Source: Terrihabitans soli
GTDB taxonomy: Bacteria > Pseudomonadota > Alphaproteobacteria > Rhizobiales > Methylopilaceae
Assembly: GCF_014191545.1 (NCBI RefSeq)
Contig: NZ_AP023361.1
Coordinates: 186,001 to 250,000 of the forward strand
Length of the DNA: 64,000 nt
Reading direction: 5' to 3'
Shown: positions 18,854 through 29,039 of the stretch, piece by piece
How positions within the stretch are numbered: the first letter of the stretch is position 1
Layout of the letters: every line of letters begins with the position of its first letter
Notes under the pieces: generated by a model
The model's input: the letters and a program-made list of their open reading frames with translations, nothing else
Databases searched by the model: none
Told to the model about the DNA's origin: nothing
Program-made: the position numbers and the translations under genes

Positions 18854-19441
18854 ATGGCTTTCGCGCGGTTTCGTGCTCTGGCAGTGGCACTCGTCCTCGG
18901 CACTCTCGTCGCCGGCTGCGGCGTCAACACGATCCCGACCCTCGACGAGCAGGTGAAGGGCCAGTGGAGCGAAGTGCAGAACCAGTATCAGCGCCGGGCC
19001 GAACTCATCCCGAATCTGGTGGAAACGGTGAAGGGCTTTGCCGCGCAGGAGCGCGAAACGCTCACAGCCGTCGTCGAAGCGCGCGCCAAGGCAACGCAGG
19101 TGACCGTCAATGTGGATCAGCTCTCCGATCCCGAAGCGCTTAAGCGTTTCCAGGAAGCGCAGGGCCAGTTGTCCGGCGCGCTCGGACGTTTGCTCGCGGT
19201 CTCCGAAAACTATCCCGAGCTGAAATCCAATCAGAACTTCCTGGCGCTGCAGTCGCAGCTCGAGGGTACCGAGAACCGCATCGCGGTGGCGCGCCGCGAT
19301 TATATTCAGGCGGTGCAGACCTATAATACCGAGGTCCGCACCTTTCCGGGCCTGATCTGGGCGTGGATTTACGGCGCGCAGCCGAAAGCGACATTCGAAA
19401 CGAGCGCTGCCAATCAGACGGCGCCCGAGGTGAAGTTCTAA
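18854..19441 (+). CDS. LemA family lipoprotein
   Basis: This 195-residue LemA protein starts after a strong AGGAGG site. Its signal peptide ends in a lipobox-like LVAGC, so it is probably a lipoprotein. The rest is the helical LemA domain: WSEVQNQYQRRAELIPNLVETVKGFAAQERETL, then SENYPELKSNQNFLALQSQLEGTENRIAVARRDY. LemA proteins pair with TPM-domain proteins in bacterial operons; the complex is poorly understood but is linked to envelope processes. It is followed after 6 bp by a TPM-domain gene. Confidence 0.92.
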   Translation: MAFARFRALAVALVLGTLVAGCGVNTIPTLDEQVKGQWSEVQNQYQRRAELIPNLVETVKGFAAQERETLTAVVEARAKATQVTVNVDQLSDPEALKRFQEAQGQLSGALGRLLAVSENYPELKSNQNFLALQSQLEGTENRIAVARRDYIQAVQTYNTEVRTFPGLIWAWIYGAQPKATFETSAANQTAPEVKF

Positions 19442-19447
19442 CCAGCC

Positions 19448-20221
19448 ATGCAAAAGCTCCTCGCTTTTGCCTTTCTCTCGGTGCTCGCGCTCGCCGTTCC
19501 GGCGGGCGCGCAGACTTTTCCCGAGCTGACGAGCCGCGTTGTCGATAACGCCAATATCATCGACATCCCGACCGAAGCCGAGATCGACAAGAAGCTTGCC
19601 GATCTCGAAACGAAGACGACCAAGCAGCTCGTCGTCGTCACCGTGCCCTCGCTGCAGGGCTATGAGATCGAGGATTACGGCTACCGGCTCGGCCGCCATT
19701 GGGGCATCGGCCAGGAAAAGAAGAACAATGGCGCGCTGCTGATCGTCGCGCCGAACGAGCGCAAAGTGCGCATCGAAGTCGGCTACGGCCTCGAAGGCGA
19801 TCTTACCGACGCCATCTCCTCGCTCATCATCCAGAACGCCATTCTGCCGCGCTTCCGTGCCGGCGATTTTCCGGGCGGCATCTCGCGCGGCGTCGACGAC
19901 ATCGTGCAGGTTCTCGAAGGCGATCAGGAATATGCGCAGCAGGCCAAGCAGGAGGCCGAGGGCGTGCATATCACCGATCAGACGGCCGATATGTTCTTCA
20001 CCGCCTTCATCTTCCTCATCATCGCTCTTCAGATCTGGCGGGCTTTCCGCGGCGGCCGTTCCTCGCGGCGGCGCGGAATGCCGTGGATCATTCCGACCGG
20101 TTCGAGCTCCGGCAGTTCCTGGTCGTCGGGCGGAAGCTCATGGTCGTCGGGATCGAGCGGCGGTGGATTTTCGGGCGGCGGCGGTTCGTTCGGCGGCGGC
20201 GGGTCTTCGGGGAGCTGGTGA
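19448..20221 (+). CDS. TPM-domain membrane protein (YgcG family)
   Basis: This 257-residue protein has a signal peptide (cleaved after PAGAQ or nearby), a TPM domain (about residues 25-165: VVDNANIID, TKQLVVVTVPSLQGYEIEDYGYRLGRHWGIG, VRIEVGYGLEGDLTDA), one membrane span near residue 185 and a glycine/serine-rich tail with aromatic residues. The tail is typical of YgcG-like proteins and may be disordered or mediate assembly. It lies 6 bp after lemA and overlaps the next TPM gene by ATGA. Confidence 0.92.
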   Translation: MQKLLAFAFLSVLALAVPAGAQTFPELTSRVVDNANIIDIPTEAEIDKKLADLETKTTKQLVVVTVPSLQGYEIEDYGYRLGRHWGIGQEKKNNGALLIVAPNERKVRIEVGYGLEGDLTDAISSLIIQNAILPRFRAGDFPGGISRGVDDIVQVLEGDQEYAQQAKQEAEGVHITDQTADMFFTAFIFLIIALQIWRAFRGGRSSRRRGMPWIIPTGSSSGSSWSSGGSSWSSGSSGGGFSGGGGSFGGGGSSGSW

Positions 20222-20841
20222 TGCAGACGCCTTGTCTCAACAATGAAGAAGCGCGGCATGTCTCGGCGGCGATCGAGAACGCGGAAAAGAAAACCGCCGG
20301 AGAGATTTTCGTCGTCGTCGCGCACCATGCCGACGATTACCGCCTCGTGCCGGTGCTGTGGGCGGGGCTCGCGGCTCTCATCCTGATCTGGCCGGTGGCG
20401 CATTTCACGCCGCTGGCGGTCACGAGCCTTTTTCTCCTGCAGGCGGCCATCTTCCTCACCTGGTCGGTGGCGCTGTCGCCGGATGTGATCCGGTTTCGTG
20501 TCGTGCCGGGGCGGCTGGCCGAGGCGGCGGTCGAAAAAGCGGCGCGCGAGCAGTTCCTCGGCCATGGCGTTCATCTCACCTCGGCGCGCACCGGCGTTCT
20601 CATCTATGCGGCGCTGGCCGAGCGCCGCGTCGAGATCGTTGCCGATGACGGCATTGCGAAAAAAGTCGAACAGGCGGAATGGGATGCCATTGCCGCAACC
20701 GTCGTGCAGGCGGCGCGCGAGAAGCGTCTTGCGGACGGTCTTGTAAAGGCGGTCGAGCAATCGGGCGCGCTTCTGGCGCGTCACTTCCCCCCGTCGAAGC
20801 ACGATCGGGACGAACTTCCTAATCGAGTGGTGGAACTTTAG
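20221..20841 (+). CDS. Second TPM-domain protein with central membrane hairpin
   Basis: This 206-residue protein contains a divergent TPM fold interrupted by two hydrophobic segments (about residues 43-63 and 67-86). It reads EEARHVSAAIENAEKKTAGEIFVVVA at the start and SARTGVLIYAALAERRVEIVADDGIAKKV after the spans. Unlike the preceding gene it has no signal peptide. The ATG overlaps the stop of the previous gene (ATGA), so translation is coupled. The lemA-TPM-TPM trio looks like a single unit, perhaps forming one membrane complex. Confidence 0.85.
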   Translation: MQTPCLNNEEARHVSAAIENAEKKTAGEIFVVVAHHADDYRLVPVLWAGLAALILIWPVAHFTPLAVTSLFLLQAAIFLTWSVALSPDVIRFRVVPGRLAEAAVEKAAREQFLGHGVHLTSARTGVLIYAALAERRVEIVADDGIAKKVEQAEWDAIAATVVQAAREKRLADGLVKAVEQSGALLARHFPPSKHDRDELPNRVVEL

Positions 20842-20939
20842 GCCGCCGTCTCGTGTACGCCATACAGGCGGTATAGGCTCCCGCGCCAAGGCTCTCCGTT
20901 GAGACGAGCCGGCCCTCGGGATGAAATCGGAACGAGATC

Positions 20940-23900
20940 GTGACCCCAGCCGAACCGGCACGCCATCAGTCTTCCGCGGATGAGACCGGCACGCCGCCGC
21001 ATTTCACCGATGCTCTGTTCGGCCGCACGCCCGCCGAGGACATGGCCGATCTCACTCCGGCCGATCTTACCGCGCTTGCCGATGCCGCCTGGGCTCATCT
21101 GAAGAACAGAAAGCCCGGCCGCCACGATCTCAAAATCTTCAATCCGCTTCTGCCGGGTGGCGCCGAGATCACCGTCATCGAGGCGGTGAACGACGACATG
21201 CCGTTCCTGCTCGATTCCACCGTTGCGGAACTTGCGGTGCAGGGCATCGAGGCAAAGCTCGTCGCCCATCCGGTTCTTGATCTCGAACGCGACAAAACAG
21301 GCGCGCTCACGCGGTTTTCCGGCGAGGCGCATGACGAGAGCCGCGAGCGCGACAGCCTGATCCATCTTCATATCGAGCGGATCGACGATCAGGAAAAGCT
21401 TGCCGCGCTCGCCGCCGAGCTTGAGCGCACCTATGAGGATATCCGCGTTGCGACCGGCGATTTCGACGCCATGCGCAGCCGCGTCGAGGCGGAAATTTCC
21501 GCGCTCAAAACCTCATCGGCGCCCGTGCCGCCGGAAGAACTGCAGGAAGCCGTCAGCTTCCTCACCTGGCTGATCGAAGGCAATTTCGTTTTCGTCGGCC
21601 TGCGCGACAATCAAGACGTTGAAGCCGCCTTGTCGGCAAAACCCGATGCGGGCGATGTCGGACTCGGTATTCTGCGCGATCCCGAGGTGCGCGTTCTGCG
21701 CCGCGGCCGCGAACTTGTGGCGATGACGCCGGAAATCCGCCAGTTCCTGAAAGAGCCGGTGCCGCTGATCGTCACCAAAGCAAGCTTGCGCTCGCGCGTT
21801 CATCGCAGAGCCCATCTCGATTATATCGGCATCAAGCGCTTCGACCGCGAAGGCCGCGTCACCGGCGAGTTGCGCATTGTCGGTCTTTTCACCGGCACGG
21901 CCTATTCGCTGACCGTCGAATCCATTCCGCTTCTGCGCCGCAAGGTCGAGATCGTGACGCGCCATGCCGGTTTCGATCCGGATTCCTATTCGGCGCGGGC
22001 GCTCGCCAATATTCTCGAAACCTATCCGCGCGATGAGCTGTTCCAGGTCGATGTCGATACGCTCTACGACTCGGCGCTGCGCATGCTGGCGATCTATGAG
22101 CGTCCGCGCGTCCGCGCCGTGGCGAGGCCGGATCGTTTCGACCGTTTCGTTTCGGTGCTCGTCTATGTGCCGCGCGAGAAATACGATTCGGATGTGCGCG
22201 CGCGCATCGGCGAGCGTTTGGCGGAAACCTATCACGGCCGCGTTTCGGCCTTTCATCCGAGCTTCCTCGAAGGCGTGCCGCTGACGCGCGTGCATTACAT
22301 CATCGGCCGCTATGAAGGCACAACGCCCAAGGTCGATATCGCCGAGCTTGAGCGCCGCATCGCCGCCGAAGTGCAGACCTGGCCCGATCTTCTGAAGGCC
22401 GCGCTCATTAAGACCCATCAGGGACAGCAGGGCCGCAAGCTCGCGCTCTCCTGGCTGGAAGCCTTCACCGCCGGCTATCGCGAAGCGTTCACGCCGCAGG
22501 AGACCGTCGCGCATATCGCGCGCATGGAAGATCTCAGCGATGAGAAGCCCTATGCCATTGCGTTCGAGAAAGTGTCTGGCGCCGCCGACCGCATCTCGCT
22601 GAAAATCTTCTCGCTCAACCGCTCTCTGCCTTTGACCGAGCGCGTGCCGATCCTCAGCGATATGGGTTTTGTCGCCGTCGAAGAGCGCACCTATGACATC
22701 GCCGGCGGCCTTGGCCGCCGCGTCTTCCTGCATGACATGACGCTTGTGCGCGGGCGCGGCGGCGAGATCGATCTCGATAGGCTCGACAAACCGCTGACGG
22801 TTTTGGCACTCGCCATCGCGTCGGGCCAGGCGGAGAGCGACTATTACAACGCGCTCGTTCTGGAAGCGGGCCTGTCCTGGCGCGATGCGGCCTTGCTGCG
22901 CGCGGTCTCGCGCTATCTCCGCCAGATCAATATCGCCTTCAGCCATGCCTATATGGCCGGCGTCATCGTCAAGCATGCGGGCATTGCGCAGAAGATCGTT
23001 GCGCTGTTCGAAGCGCGGTTCGATCCGAAGCGCAACAGCGGCCGCAAGCAGGCGCAGGACGACATTATCGCCGAGATCGAAAAGGCGCTGGAGGCTGTCG
23101 AGAGCCTCGACGAAGACCGCATCATCCGCCGCTTCGTCAATCTCGTTCAGGCCATGCTGCGGACGAACGTGTTCCAGCGCGAAGACGGGCGCCAGAAAAC
23201 CGTCATCTCTTTCAAGCTGGAAGCCGCAAAAGTCGATCAGCTTCCGGCGCCCCGGCCGCTCTATGAAATCTTCCTGTCTTCACCGCGCGTCGAGGGCCTG
23301 CATCTGCGCTTTGGCCGCGTTGCCCGCGGCGGCTTGCGCTGGTCGGATCGTCCCGAGGATTTTCGCACGGAAGTTCTCGGCCTCGTCAAAGCGCAGCAGG
23401 TGAAGAACGCCGTTATCGTGCCGGTTGGCGCGAAGGGCGGTTTTGTGCCGAAGAAACTGCCGCCGGCCTCCGACCGTCAGGCCTGGATGGCGGAAGGCAC
23501 CGAAGCCTATCGCATCTTCATCCGCACTCTGCTCGACATCACCGACAATCTTGTCGGCGGAAAGATCGTGCCGCCGGAAGACACCGTGCGGCATGAAGGA
23601 GACGATCCCTATCTCGTCGTCGCCGCCGACAAAGGCACGGCGACCTTCTCCGATACGGCCAATGCGATTGCTCTGGAGCGCGGCTTCTGGCTCGGCGATG
23701 CGTTCGCATCCGGCGGCTCGGTCGGCTACGACCACAAGAAAATGGGCATCACGGCGCGCGGCGCCTGGGAAGCGGTGAAGCGCCATTTCCGTGAAATCGA
23801 TATCGATATCCAGACGACGCCGTTCACCGTTGCGGGCGTCGGCGATATGTCGGGCGATGTTTTCGGCAATGGCATGCTGCTGTCGAAACAGATCCGTCTC

Positions 23901-25694
23901 GTGGCGGCGTTCGACCATCGCGACATTTTTCTCGATCCCAATCCGGACCCGGCTGCAAGCTGGGAAGAGCGCAAGCGTCTGTTCGATCTGCCGCGCTCGT
24001 CCTGGCAGGATTACAATAAGGGCCTCATCTCGCAGGGCGGCGGCATTTTCCCGCGCTCGCTGAAATCCATTCCGCTGTCGCCCGAAATTAAGCAGCTCAC
24101 CGGGATCACGACGGATGCGGTGACGCCGCAGCAGCTGATGACGGCGATCCTGAAACTGAATGTCGATCTGCTGTTCTTCGGCGGCATCGGCACCTATATC
24201 CGCTCGTCCACGCAAAGCGATGCGGAAGTCGGCGACCGCGCCAATGACGCCATCCGCATTCGCGGCAAGGATGTGCGCGCCAAAATCATCGGCGAGGGCG
24301 CCAATCTCGGTATGACGCAGCTCGGCCGCGTCGAAGCGGCGTTTGCCGGCGTGCGTCTCAACACCGATGCGATCGATAATTCCGCGGGCGTCAACACTTC
24401 GGACTATGAGGTGAATATCAAGATCGCGCTGACGCCGGCGGTGCAGAGCGGAAAGCTCACGCCCGAGGCGCGCGTCGCATTCCTCGCCGAAATGACCGAC
24501 GAGGTCGGCGCGCTCGTTCTTGCCAATAATCACCGGCAGACTTTGGCTCTGTCGCTCGCGCAGCGGCGCGGCCAGGAAGATATCGGTTTCGAGCAGCGCC
24601 TGATGCAGGTGCTGGAAAGTCAGGATCTTCTCGACCGCACGGTCGAATTCCTGCCCGACGATGCCACTCTTGCCGATCGCATCCGCGACAAGCTTCCGCT
24701 GACGCGGCCCGAACTTGCCGTGCTGCTCGCTTATGCGAAAAACGCGCTGTTCGCCGAATTGCTGGAGACCGGCGTTCCGGACGATCCCTATCTCGTGCGC
24801 GAACTGGCGCGCTATTTCCCGCATCCGATGCGCGAGCCCTATCGCGCCGACATCGATGCGCATCGCCTGCGCCGCGAAATCATCGCAACGCGTCTCGTCA
24901 ATGCGATGATCGACTATGGCGGACCGTCTCTGATGGTGCGTCTTGTGGGCGCGAGCGTCGAACAGGCGGCTGCGGCATTTGCCGCGGTCTATGACAGTTT
25001 CCGTCTCGCCGATCTTGCGGCGGGGCTCGATGCGCTCGATGCAAAAATCCCCGGCGCGCTGCAGCTCGAGCTTTACGGTGCGGTGCAGGATCTTCTTCTG
25101 TCGCGCATCGGCTGGTTCCTGAAAAACGCCGATCTGTCGGAAGGCCTGCAATCGGTCGTCCATAGATTCAGGGATGGCCTCGATCTCGTGCGCTCGTCCT
25201 TGAAGGACACGCTGTCGGAGGAGAGCGAGAAGATGCGGCAGGCGCGGGCGGCGGAACTCGTGCAGGCGGGCGTGCCGAAAGATCTCGCGCTCGGCCTTGC
25301 CAGCCTTCCGGCTCTGCGCGGTGCGCCGAACGCCGTTCTCATCGCCGAACAATCGGGACTTCCGACTGCAACCGCGGCGGCTATGCTGTTTGCGATTTCC
25401 GACCGTTTCGGTCTCGACCGGCTGCGCGCGGCAGCTTTGGCTCTGCCGGTCACCGATCATTTCGAGCGCATGGCGATCGACAAGGCGCTCGCTTCTATCG
25501 GCACCGCCGAACGCGGTCTTGCGGTTGCGGCAGCCAAGCGCGGCACCGGACCGAAAGACATCGCCGCTTGGGCAAACGGCGATCCGGCCAGTCAGCGGAC
25601 GGCCAAGGCGCTCGACGAGATCGCGCGCTCGGGCCTGACGCTTGCCAAGCTCACCATTGCGGCCGATATGCTGGGCTCCCTCGTTTCGAGCTGA
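20940..25694 (+). CDS. Large NAD-specific glutamate dehydrogenase (GDH-180 type)
   Basis: This 1584-residue enzyme oxidatively deaminates glutamate to 2-oxoglutarate. Size and sequence match the bacterial large GDH family: a regulatory N-terminal half with ACT-like modules (NDDMPFLLDSTVAELA; HPVLDL) and a catalytic core around residues 780-1180 with LHLRFGRVARGGLRWSDRPEDFRTEVLGLVKAQ and VKNAVIVPVGAKGGFV. The core continues with GDMSGDVFGNGML and AKIIGEGANLGMTQLGR. The start is a GTG; no in-frame ATG lies upstream. A 98-bp gap separates it from the TPM gene. It could help feed amino-acid carbon to the TCA cycle. Confidence 0.95.
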   Translation: MTPAEPARHQSSADETGTPPHFTDALFGRTPAEDMADLTPADLTALADAAWAHLKNRKPGRHDLKIFNPLLPGGAEITVIEAVNDDMPFLLDSTVAELAVQGIEAKLVAHPVLDLERDKTGALTRFSGEAHDESRERDSLIHLHIERIDDQEKLAALAAELERTYEDIRVATGDFDAMRSRVEAEISALKTSSAPVPPEELQEAVSFLTWLIEGNFVFVGLRDNQDVEAALSAKPDAGDVGLGILRDPEVRVLRRGRELVAMTPEIRQFLKEPVPLIVTKASLRSRVHRRAHLDYIGIKRFDREGRVTGELRIVGLFTGTAYSLTVESIPLLRRKVEIVTRHAGFDPDSYSARALANILETYPRDELFQVDVDTLYDSALRMLAIYERPRVRAVARPDRFDRFVSVLVYVPREKYDSDVRARIGERLAETYHGRVSAFHPSFLEGVPLTRVHYIIGRYEGTTPKVDIAELERRIAAEVQTWPDLLKAALIKTHQGQQGRKLALSWLEAFTAGYREAFTPQETVAHIARMEDLSDEKPYAIAFEKVSGAADRISLKIFSLNRSLPLTERVPILSDMGFVAVEERTYDIAGGLGRRVFLHDMTLVRGRGGEIDLDRLDKPLTVLALAIASGQAESDYYNALVLEAGLSWRDAALLRAVSRYLRQINIAFSHAYMAGVIVKHAGIAQKIVALFEARFDPKRNSGRKQAQDDIIAEIEKALEAVESLDEDRIIRRFVNLVQAMLRTNVFQREDGRQKTVISFKLEAAKVDQLPAPRPLYEIFLSSPRVEGLHLRFGRVARGGLRWSDRPEDFRTEVLGLVKAQQVKNAVIVPVGAKGGFVPKKLPPASDRQAWMAEGTEAYRIFIRTLLDITDNLVGGKIVPPEDTVRHEGDDPYLVVAADKGTATFSDTANAIALERGFWLGDAFASGGSVGYDHKKMGITARGAWEAVKRHFREIDIDIQTTPFTVAGVGDMSGDVFGNGMLLSKQIRLVAAFDHRDIFLDPNPDPAASWEERKRLFDLPRSSWQDYNKGLISQGGGIFPRSLKSIPLSPEIKQLTGITTDAVTPQQLMTAILKLNVDLLFFGGIGTYIRSSTQSDAEVGDRANDAIRIRGKDVRAKIIGEGANLGMTQLGRVEAAFAGVRLNTDAIDNSAGVNTSDYEVNIKIALTPAVQSGKLTPEARVAFLAEMTDEVGALVLANNHRQTLALSLAQRRGQEDIGFEQRLMQVLESQDLLDRTVEFLPDDATLADRIRDKLPLTRPELAVLLAYAKNALFAELLETGVPDDPYLVRELARYFPHPMREPYRADIDAHRLRREIIATRLVNAMIDYGGPSLMVRLVGASVEQAAAAFAAVYDSFRLADLAAGLDALDAKIPGALQLELYGAVQDLLLSRIGWFLKNADLSEGLQSVVHRFRDGLDLVRSSLKDTLSEESEKMRQARAAELVQAGVPKDLALGLASLPALRGAPNAVLIAEQSGLPTATAAAMLFAISDRFGLDRLRAAALALPVTDHFERMAIDKALASIGTAERGLAVAAAKRGTGPKDIAAWANGDPASQRTAKALDEIARSGLTLAKLTIAADMLGSLVSS

Positions 25695-25704
25695 TCCCGG
25701 ACCC

Positions 25705-27090
25705 ATGGCAAAATCCAAAGTGAAGACCGCTTATGCGGGCGGCCCGGCCATTGCCGGATGGGTGCTGTTCGATTTTGCCGCTCAGCCCGTCTTCACGCTG
25801 ATAACGACCTTCATCTTCGCGCCCTTCTTCGCGGCTCAGCTCGCCGACAGTCCGGTGCACGGCCAGGCGCTGTGGGGTTTTGCGACGGGCGCGGCGGGCC
25901 TCGTCATTGCGATCCTGTCTCCGGTTCTTGGCGCGGTGGCGGATGCCGCAGGGCGGCGCAAACCGTGGATCGCCGCTTTCTCCATTCTCATCCTTCTCGG
26001 TTGCGCGGCGCTGTGGTTTGCGGTGCCGGGTGCCGACTATGCCGTGCCGCTGGCGATGATCGCGTTTGCGATTGCGACCATCGGCGCGGAGTTCGCCGGC
26101 GTGTTCACCAATGCGATGATGCCGGATCTCGTGCCGCCGGAAAAACTCGGGCGTCTTTCCGGCACCGGCTGGGCGATGGGTTATGTCGGCGGGCTCATCA
26201 GCCTTGCGCTCATTCTCGTGTTCTTCGTTGCAAATCCAGAGACCGGCAAAACGCTTGCGGGTTTTGCGCCGGCCTTCGGCATGGATGCGCTGAGCTTTGC
26301 CGGCGATCGCGCCTCGGGTCCGTTCTCGGCGCTCTGGTATCTCGTGTTCGTTCTGCCGCTGTTTTTCTTCACGCCGGATGCGCCAAAACTTGAGCCGGTG
26401 TCACGCGCCGTCCGGTCGGGCATCGCCAACCTGAAACAGACGATTGCGAGCGTGACCTCGCACAAAAACGTTTTTCTCTATCTCGTTGCGCACATGATCT
26501 ACGCCGACGGGCTTGTCGGCCTCTTCGCCTTTGGCGGTATTTACGCGACCGGCATATTCGGCTGGTCCACGACCGAGATCGGTGCCTTCGGCATCCTCCT
26601 GACGATCACCGGATCGCTCGGCGCCTTTATCGGCGGCAGACTCGACGACAGGCTCGGGCCGAAGACGGTCGTCATGGGCGCGCTGGCAGGTCTTATCCTC
26701 GCGGGCCTCGGCATTCTGTCGACGACGGCCGACAGCATTCTCTTTGCAATTCCGGTCCCGCCGCCCGTGCCGGGCGATGGTCTTTTCGCGGCGCCGGCCG
26801 AGCAGTTCTACATGCTGTGCGGCGTTCTCATCGGCGCGGTGGCCGGGCCGTTGCAGGCCGCCTCGCGCACGCTGCTGATTCGCGTCTCGCCTGAGGACGC
26901 CATCACCCAGTTCTTCGGGCTCTATGCTTTGGCCGGAAAGGTCACGAGCTTTATGGCGCCGACTCTGGTCGGCATCGTCACCGCGCTTCTCATGAGCCAG
27001 CGCGCCGGCATGGCGGTGCTGCTCGCCTTCTTCGTTCTGGGCGCGGTTCTGCTCGCAGCCGTGAAGGTCCCGCGCGGGCGACGGGCCTGA
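25705..27090 (+). CDS. MFS transporter, UMF1/Atg22-like family
   Basis: This 461-residue carrier shows about 12 membrane spans. The N-terminal pattern AGWVLFDFAAQPVFTLITTFIFAPFFA and the later VTSHKNVFLYLVAHMIYADGLVGLFAFGG are typical of the UMF1 family of the major facilitator superfamily, related to the vacuolar effluxer Atg22. The cytosolic LGRLSGTGWAMGYVGG loop is also family-typical. Substrate unknown; amino-acid efflux is a guess from Atg22. It starts 10 bp after the glutamate dehydrogenase gene and is probably co-transcribed with it. Confidence 0.88.
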   Translation: MAKSKVKTAYAGGPAIAGWVLFDFAAQPVFTLITTFIFAPFFAAQLADSPVHGQALWGFATGAAGLVIAILSPVLGAVADAAGRRKPWIAAFSILILLGCAALWFAVPGADYAVPLAMIAFAIATIGAEFAGVFTNAMMPDLVPPEKLGRLSGTGWAMGYVGGLISLALILVFFVANPETGKTLAGFAPAFGMDALSFAGDRASGPFSALWYLVFVLPLFFFTPDAPKLEPVSRAVRSGIANLKQTIASVTSHKNVFLYLVAHMIYADGLVGLFAFGGIYATGIFGWSTTEIGAFGILLTITGSLGAFIGGRLDDRLGPKTVVMGALAGLILAGLGILSTTADSILFAIPVPPPVPGDGLFAAPAEQFYMLCGVLIGAVAGPLQAASRTLLIRVSPEDAITQFFGLYALAGKVTSFMAPTLVGIVTALLMSQRAGMAVLLAFFVLGAVLLAAVKVPRGRRA

Positions 27091-27111
27091 AAGCGCTAGC
27101 GATTTTTCAGA

Positions 27112-27276
27112 TTAGTGGGAGAGACCGCCGACCACGCGATGCGCGGTATCGATGCGGTGGGAGTACTGGGTGTCGGCGTTGACGGTGCCGGTATCCGGAG
27201 CGAACGGAACGAGAGCGGCGCCGAGAAGAAGGGCAAGAATCAAATTACGCCAAGCGCGCGTGACGACAAACGTCAT
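27112..27276 (-). CDS. Small putative secreted protein (54 aa)
   Basis: A 54-codon frame opens with ATG and encodes a positively charged N-terminus and hydrophobic core (MTFVVTRAWRNLILALLLGA) that looks like a signal peptide or anchor. A short polar tail ends HRVVGGLSH. No ribosome-binding site is obvious, although GGGGACC lies a few bases upstream. It lies between the convergent MFS gene and purH, and its codon choice (GCC, CTC, ACC, GTC) agrees with the neighbours. Function unknown; a spurious frame cannot be excluded. Confidence 0.5.
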   Translation of the reverse strand: MTFVVTRAWRNLILALLLGAALVPFAPDTGTVNADTQYSHRIDTAHRVVGGLSH

Positions 27277-27394
27277 TGGTCCCCGGTCCCCGTTTTAAAC
27301 GCTTCACTCCCCGCCCGGGCCCCTCAGCCCGAACGGGAGGGAGGTTAGACAGGGCATCCCGGCCTGTCGACCTGCGACAGGCGTAATCCCCCAT

Positions 27395-28978
27395 TCAGTG
27401 TCGAAAATGTCGCACCCCGGTCATGATCATGGCCATGCCCCGCGAATCGGCCGCCTCGATAACCTCTTGATCCTTCACGCTTCCCCCGGGCTGGATGGCG
27501 GCGGTCGCTCCCGCCTCCGCGGCGGTAATTAACCCGTCCGCGAATGGGAAAAAGGCATCGGAAGCGACGACACTGCCGCGCGTGGGAAGTTCTGCGGCTC
27601 CGGCGTCGCGGCCGATCTCTTCGGCCTTGAGAACGGCGATGCGGGCGGCATCGACCCGGCTCATCTGTCCGGCACCGATTCCGACAGTCGCCGCGCTCTT
27701 GGCGAAGACGATGGCGTTCGATTTGACGTGCTTCACGACGCGATAGGCGAAGAGAAGATCGGTGAGCTCCTGATTGGTCGGCTGGCGCTTGGTGACGACT
27801 TTGAGGTCGGCATCGTCGACCACCGCATCGTCGCGGCTCTGCATCAGAAGACCGCCCGCGACCGATTTGAAGGTGAGGCCGGCGGCGCGCGGATCGGGCA
27901 GGCCGCCGGTCAAAAGCAGGCGCAGGTTTTTCTTCGCACCGAGAATTTTGATCGCCTCGTCGCTGGCGTCCGGCGCGATGATGACTTCGGTAAAGATCTT
28001 GACGATCTCGGTCGCGGTCTCCGCATCCAGGGCGCGGTTCAGCGCGATGATGCCGCCGAATGCCGAGACGGGATCGGAGGCGAGCGCGCGGCGATAGGCA
28101 TCGGCAAGGTTCGCACCTTCAGCCACACCGCACGGGTTCGCATGTTTGATGATGGCGCAGGCCGCCGTGCGCGATGGGTCGAATTCGGCGACAAGCTCGA
28201 ACGCCGCGTCGGTGTCGTTGATATTGTTGTAGGAGAGTTCCTTGCCCTGGATCTGGCGCGCGGAAGCGACGCCCGGGCGCGGATCGGCGGAAAGCCAGAG
28301 ACTTCCCGTCTGATGCGGGTTTTCGCCGTAGCGCAGAACTTCCTTCATCGAGGTCGACATCGCGCCCCAGGAGAACGCGCTCTCGCCGATATGGCGCGCG
28401 AGATAGGACGCGATCGCCGCGTCGTATGCGGAGGTCCGGGCGAAAGCTTTCGCCGCGAGCACTTCGCGCAGCGCTTTGGGGATCGCGCCATGCTTGTCGA
28501 GCGCCGAGAGGACGTACTGATAATCGGAGGGATCGGTGACGACGGTGACGAAGTCGTGGTTCTTCGAGGCGCCGCGGATCATCGCCGGCCCGCCGACGTC
28601 GATGTTCTCGATCATCTCGTCATGCGGGGCGTTCTTCTTCAGCGTCTCTTCGAACGGGTAGAGATTGACGACAAGGAGATCGATCGACGCGATGCCGTGA
28701 TCCTTCGCGGCTTTCTCATGCTCGGCATTGCCGCGCACCATCAGAAGCCCGCCATGCACGTTCGGGTGCAGGGTCTTCAGGCGGCCGTCCATCATTTCGG
28801 GAAAGCCGGTGAGCGTCGCGACATCGGTGACCTTGAGCCCGGCTTCGGCGAGCGCGCGGGCCGTGCCGCCGGTCGAGATCAGTTCGACGCCATGGGCGGC
28901 AAGAGCCTTGGCGAAGTCGAGAAGTCCGGTCTTGTCGGAGACGGAAAGAAGGGCGCGGGCAGGCTTGATATCGGTCAT
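27395..28978 (-). CDS. purH: Bifunctional AICAR formyltransferase / IMP cyclohydrolase
   Basis: PurH catalyses the last two steps of IMP synthesis. The 527-residue protein opens with the IMP cyclohydrolase (MGS-like) domain: [55 protein letters not shown]. It continues with the AICAR transformylase domain containing [20 protein letters not shown], and ends with [12 protein letters not shown] and the GGSVKD...[22 protein letters not shown] terminus. It is the third gene of a minus-strand set rsmB, heparinase-like, purH with gaps of about 50-60 bp. Confidence 0.96.
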   Translation of the reverse strand: MTDIKPARALLSVSDKTGLLDFAKALAAHGVELISTGGTARALAEAGLKVTDVATLTGFPEMMDGRLKTLHPNVHGGLLMVRGNAEHEKAAKDHGIASIDLLVVNLYPFEETLKKNAPHDEMIENIDVGGPAMIRGASKNHDFVTVVTDPSDYQYVLSALDKHGAIPKALREVLAAKAFARTSAYDAAIASYLARHIGESAFSWGAMSTSMKEVLRYGENPHQTGSLWLSADPRPGVASARQIQGKELSYNNINDTDAAFELVAEFDPSRTAACAIIKHANPCGVAEGANLADAYRRALASDPVSAFGGIIALNRALDAETATEIVKIFTEVIIAPDASDEAIKILGAKKNLRLLLTGGLPDPRAAGLTFKSVAGGLLMQSRDDAVVDDADLKVVTKRQPTNQELTDLLFAYRVVKHVKSNAIVFAKSAATVGIGAGQMSRVDAARIAVLKAEEIGRDAGAAELPTRGSVVASDAFFPFADGLITAAEAGATAAIQPGGSVKDQEVIEAADSRGMAMIMTGVRHFRH

Positions 28979-29039
28979 GAGGCTGAGGGAATTATCACTT
29001 CTCGTGAGGCTAAGACAGGTCCAGGGCGTCCCGTCCCCT

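Noticed and set aside
21513-25718. Long antisense frames across the glutamate dehydrogenase gene
   Set aside because: Same codon-bias effect; the composition is unlike a folded protein and the sense strand is an intact enzyme.
27363-27381. Hairpin CCTGTCG/CGACAGG as a purH terminator
   Set aside because: The stem is only 7 bp, and no T-run follows on the minus strand; it is too weak to call.
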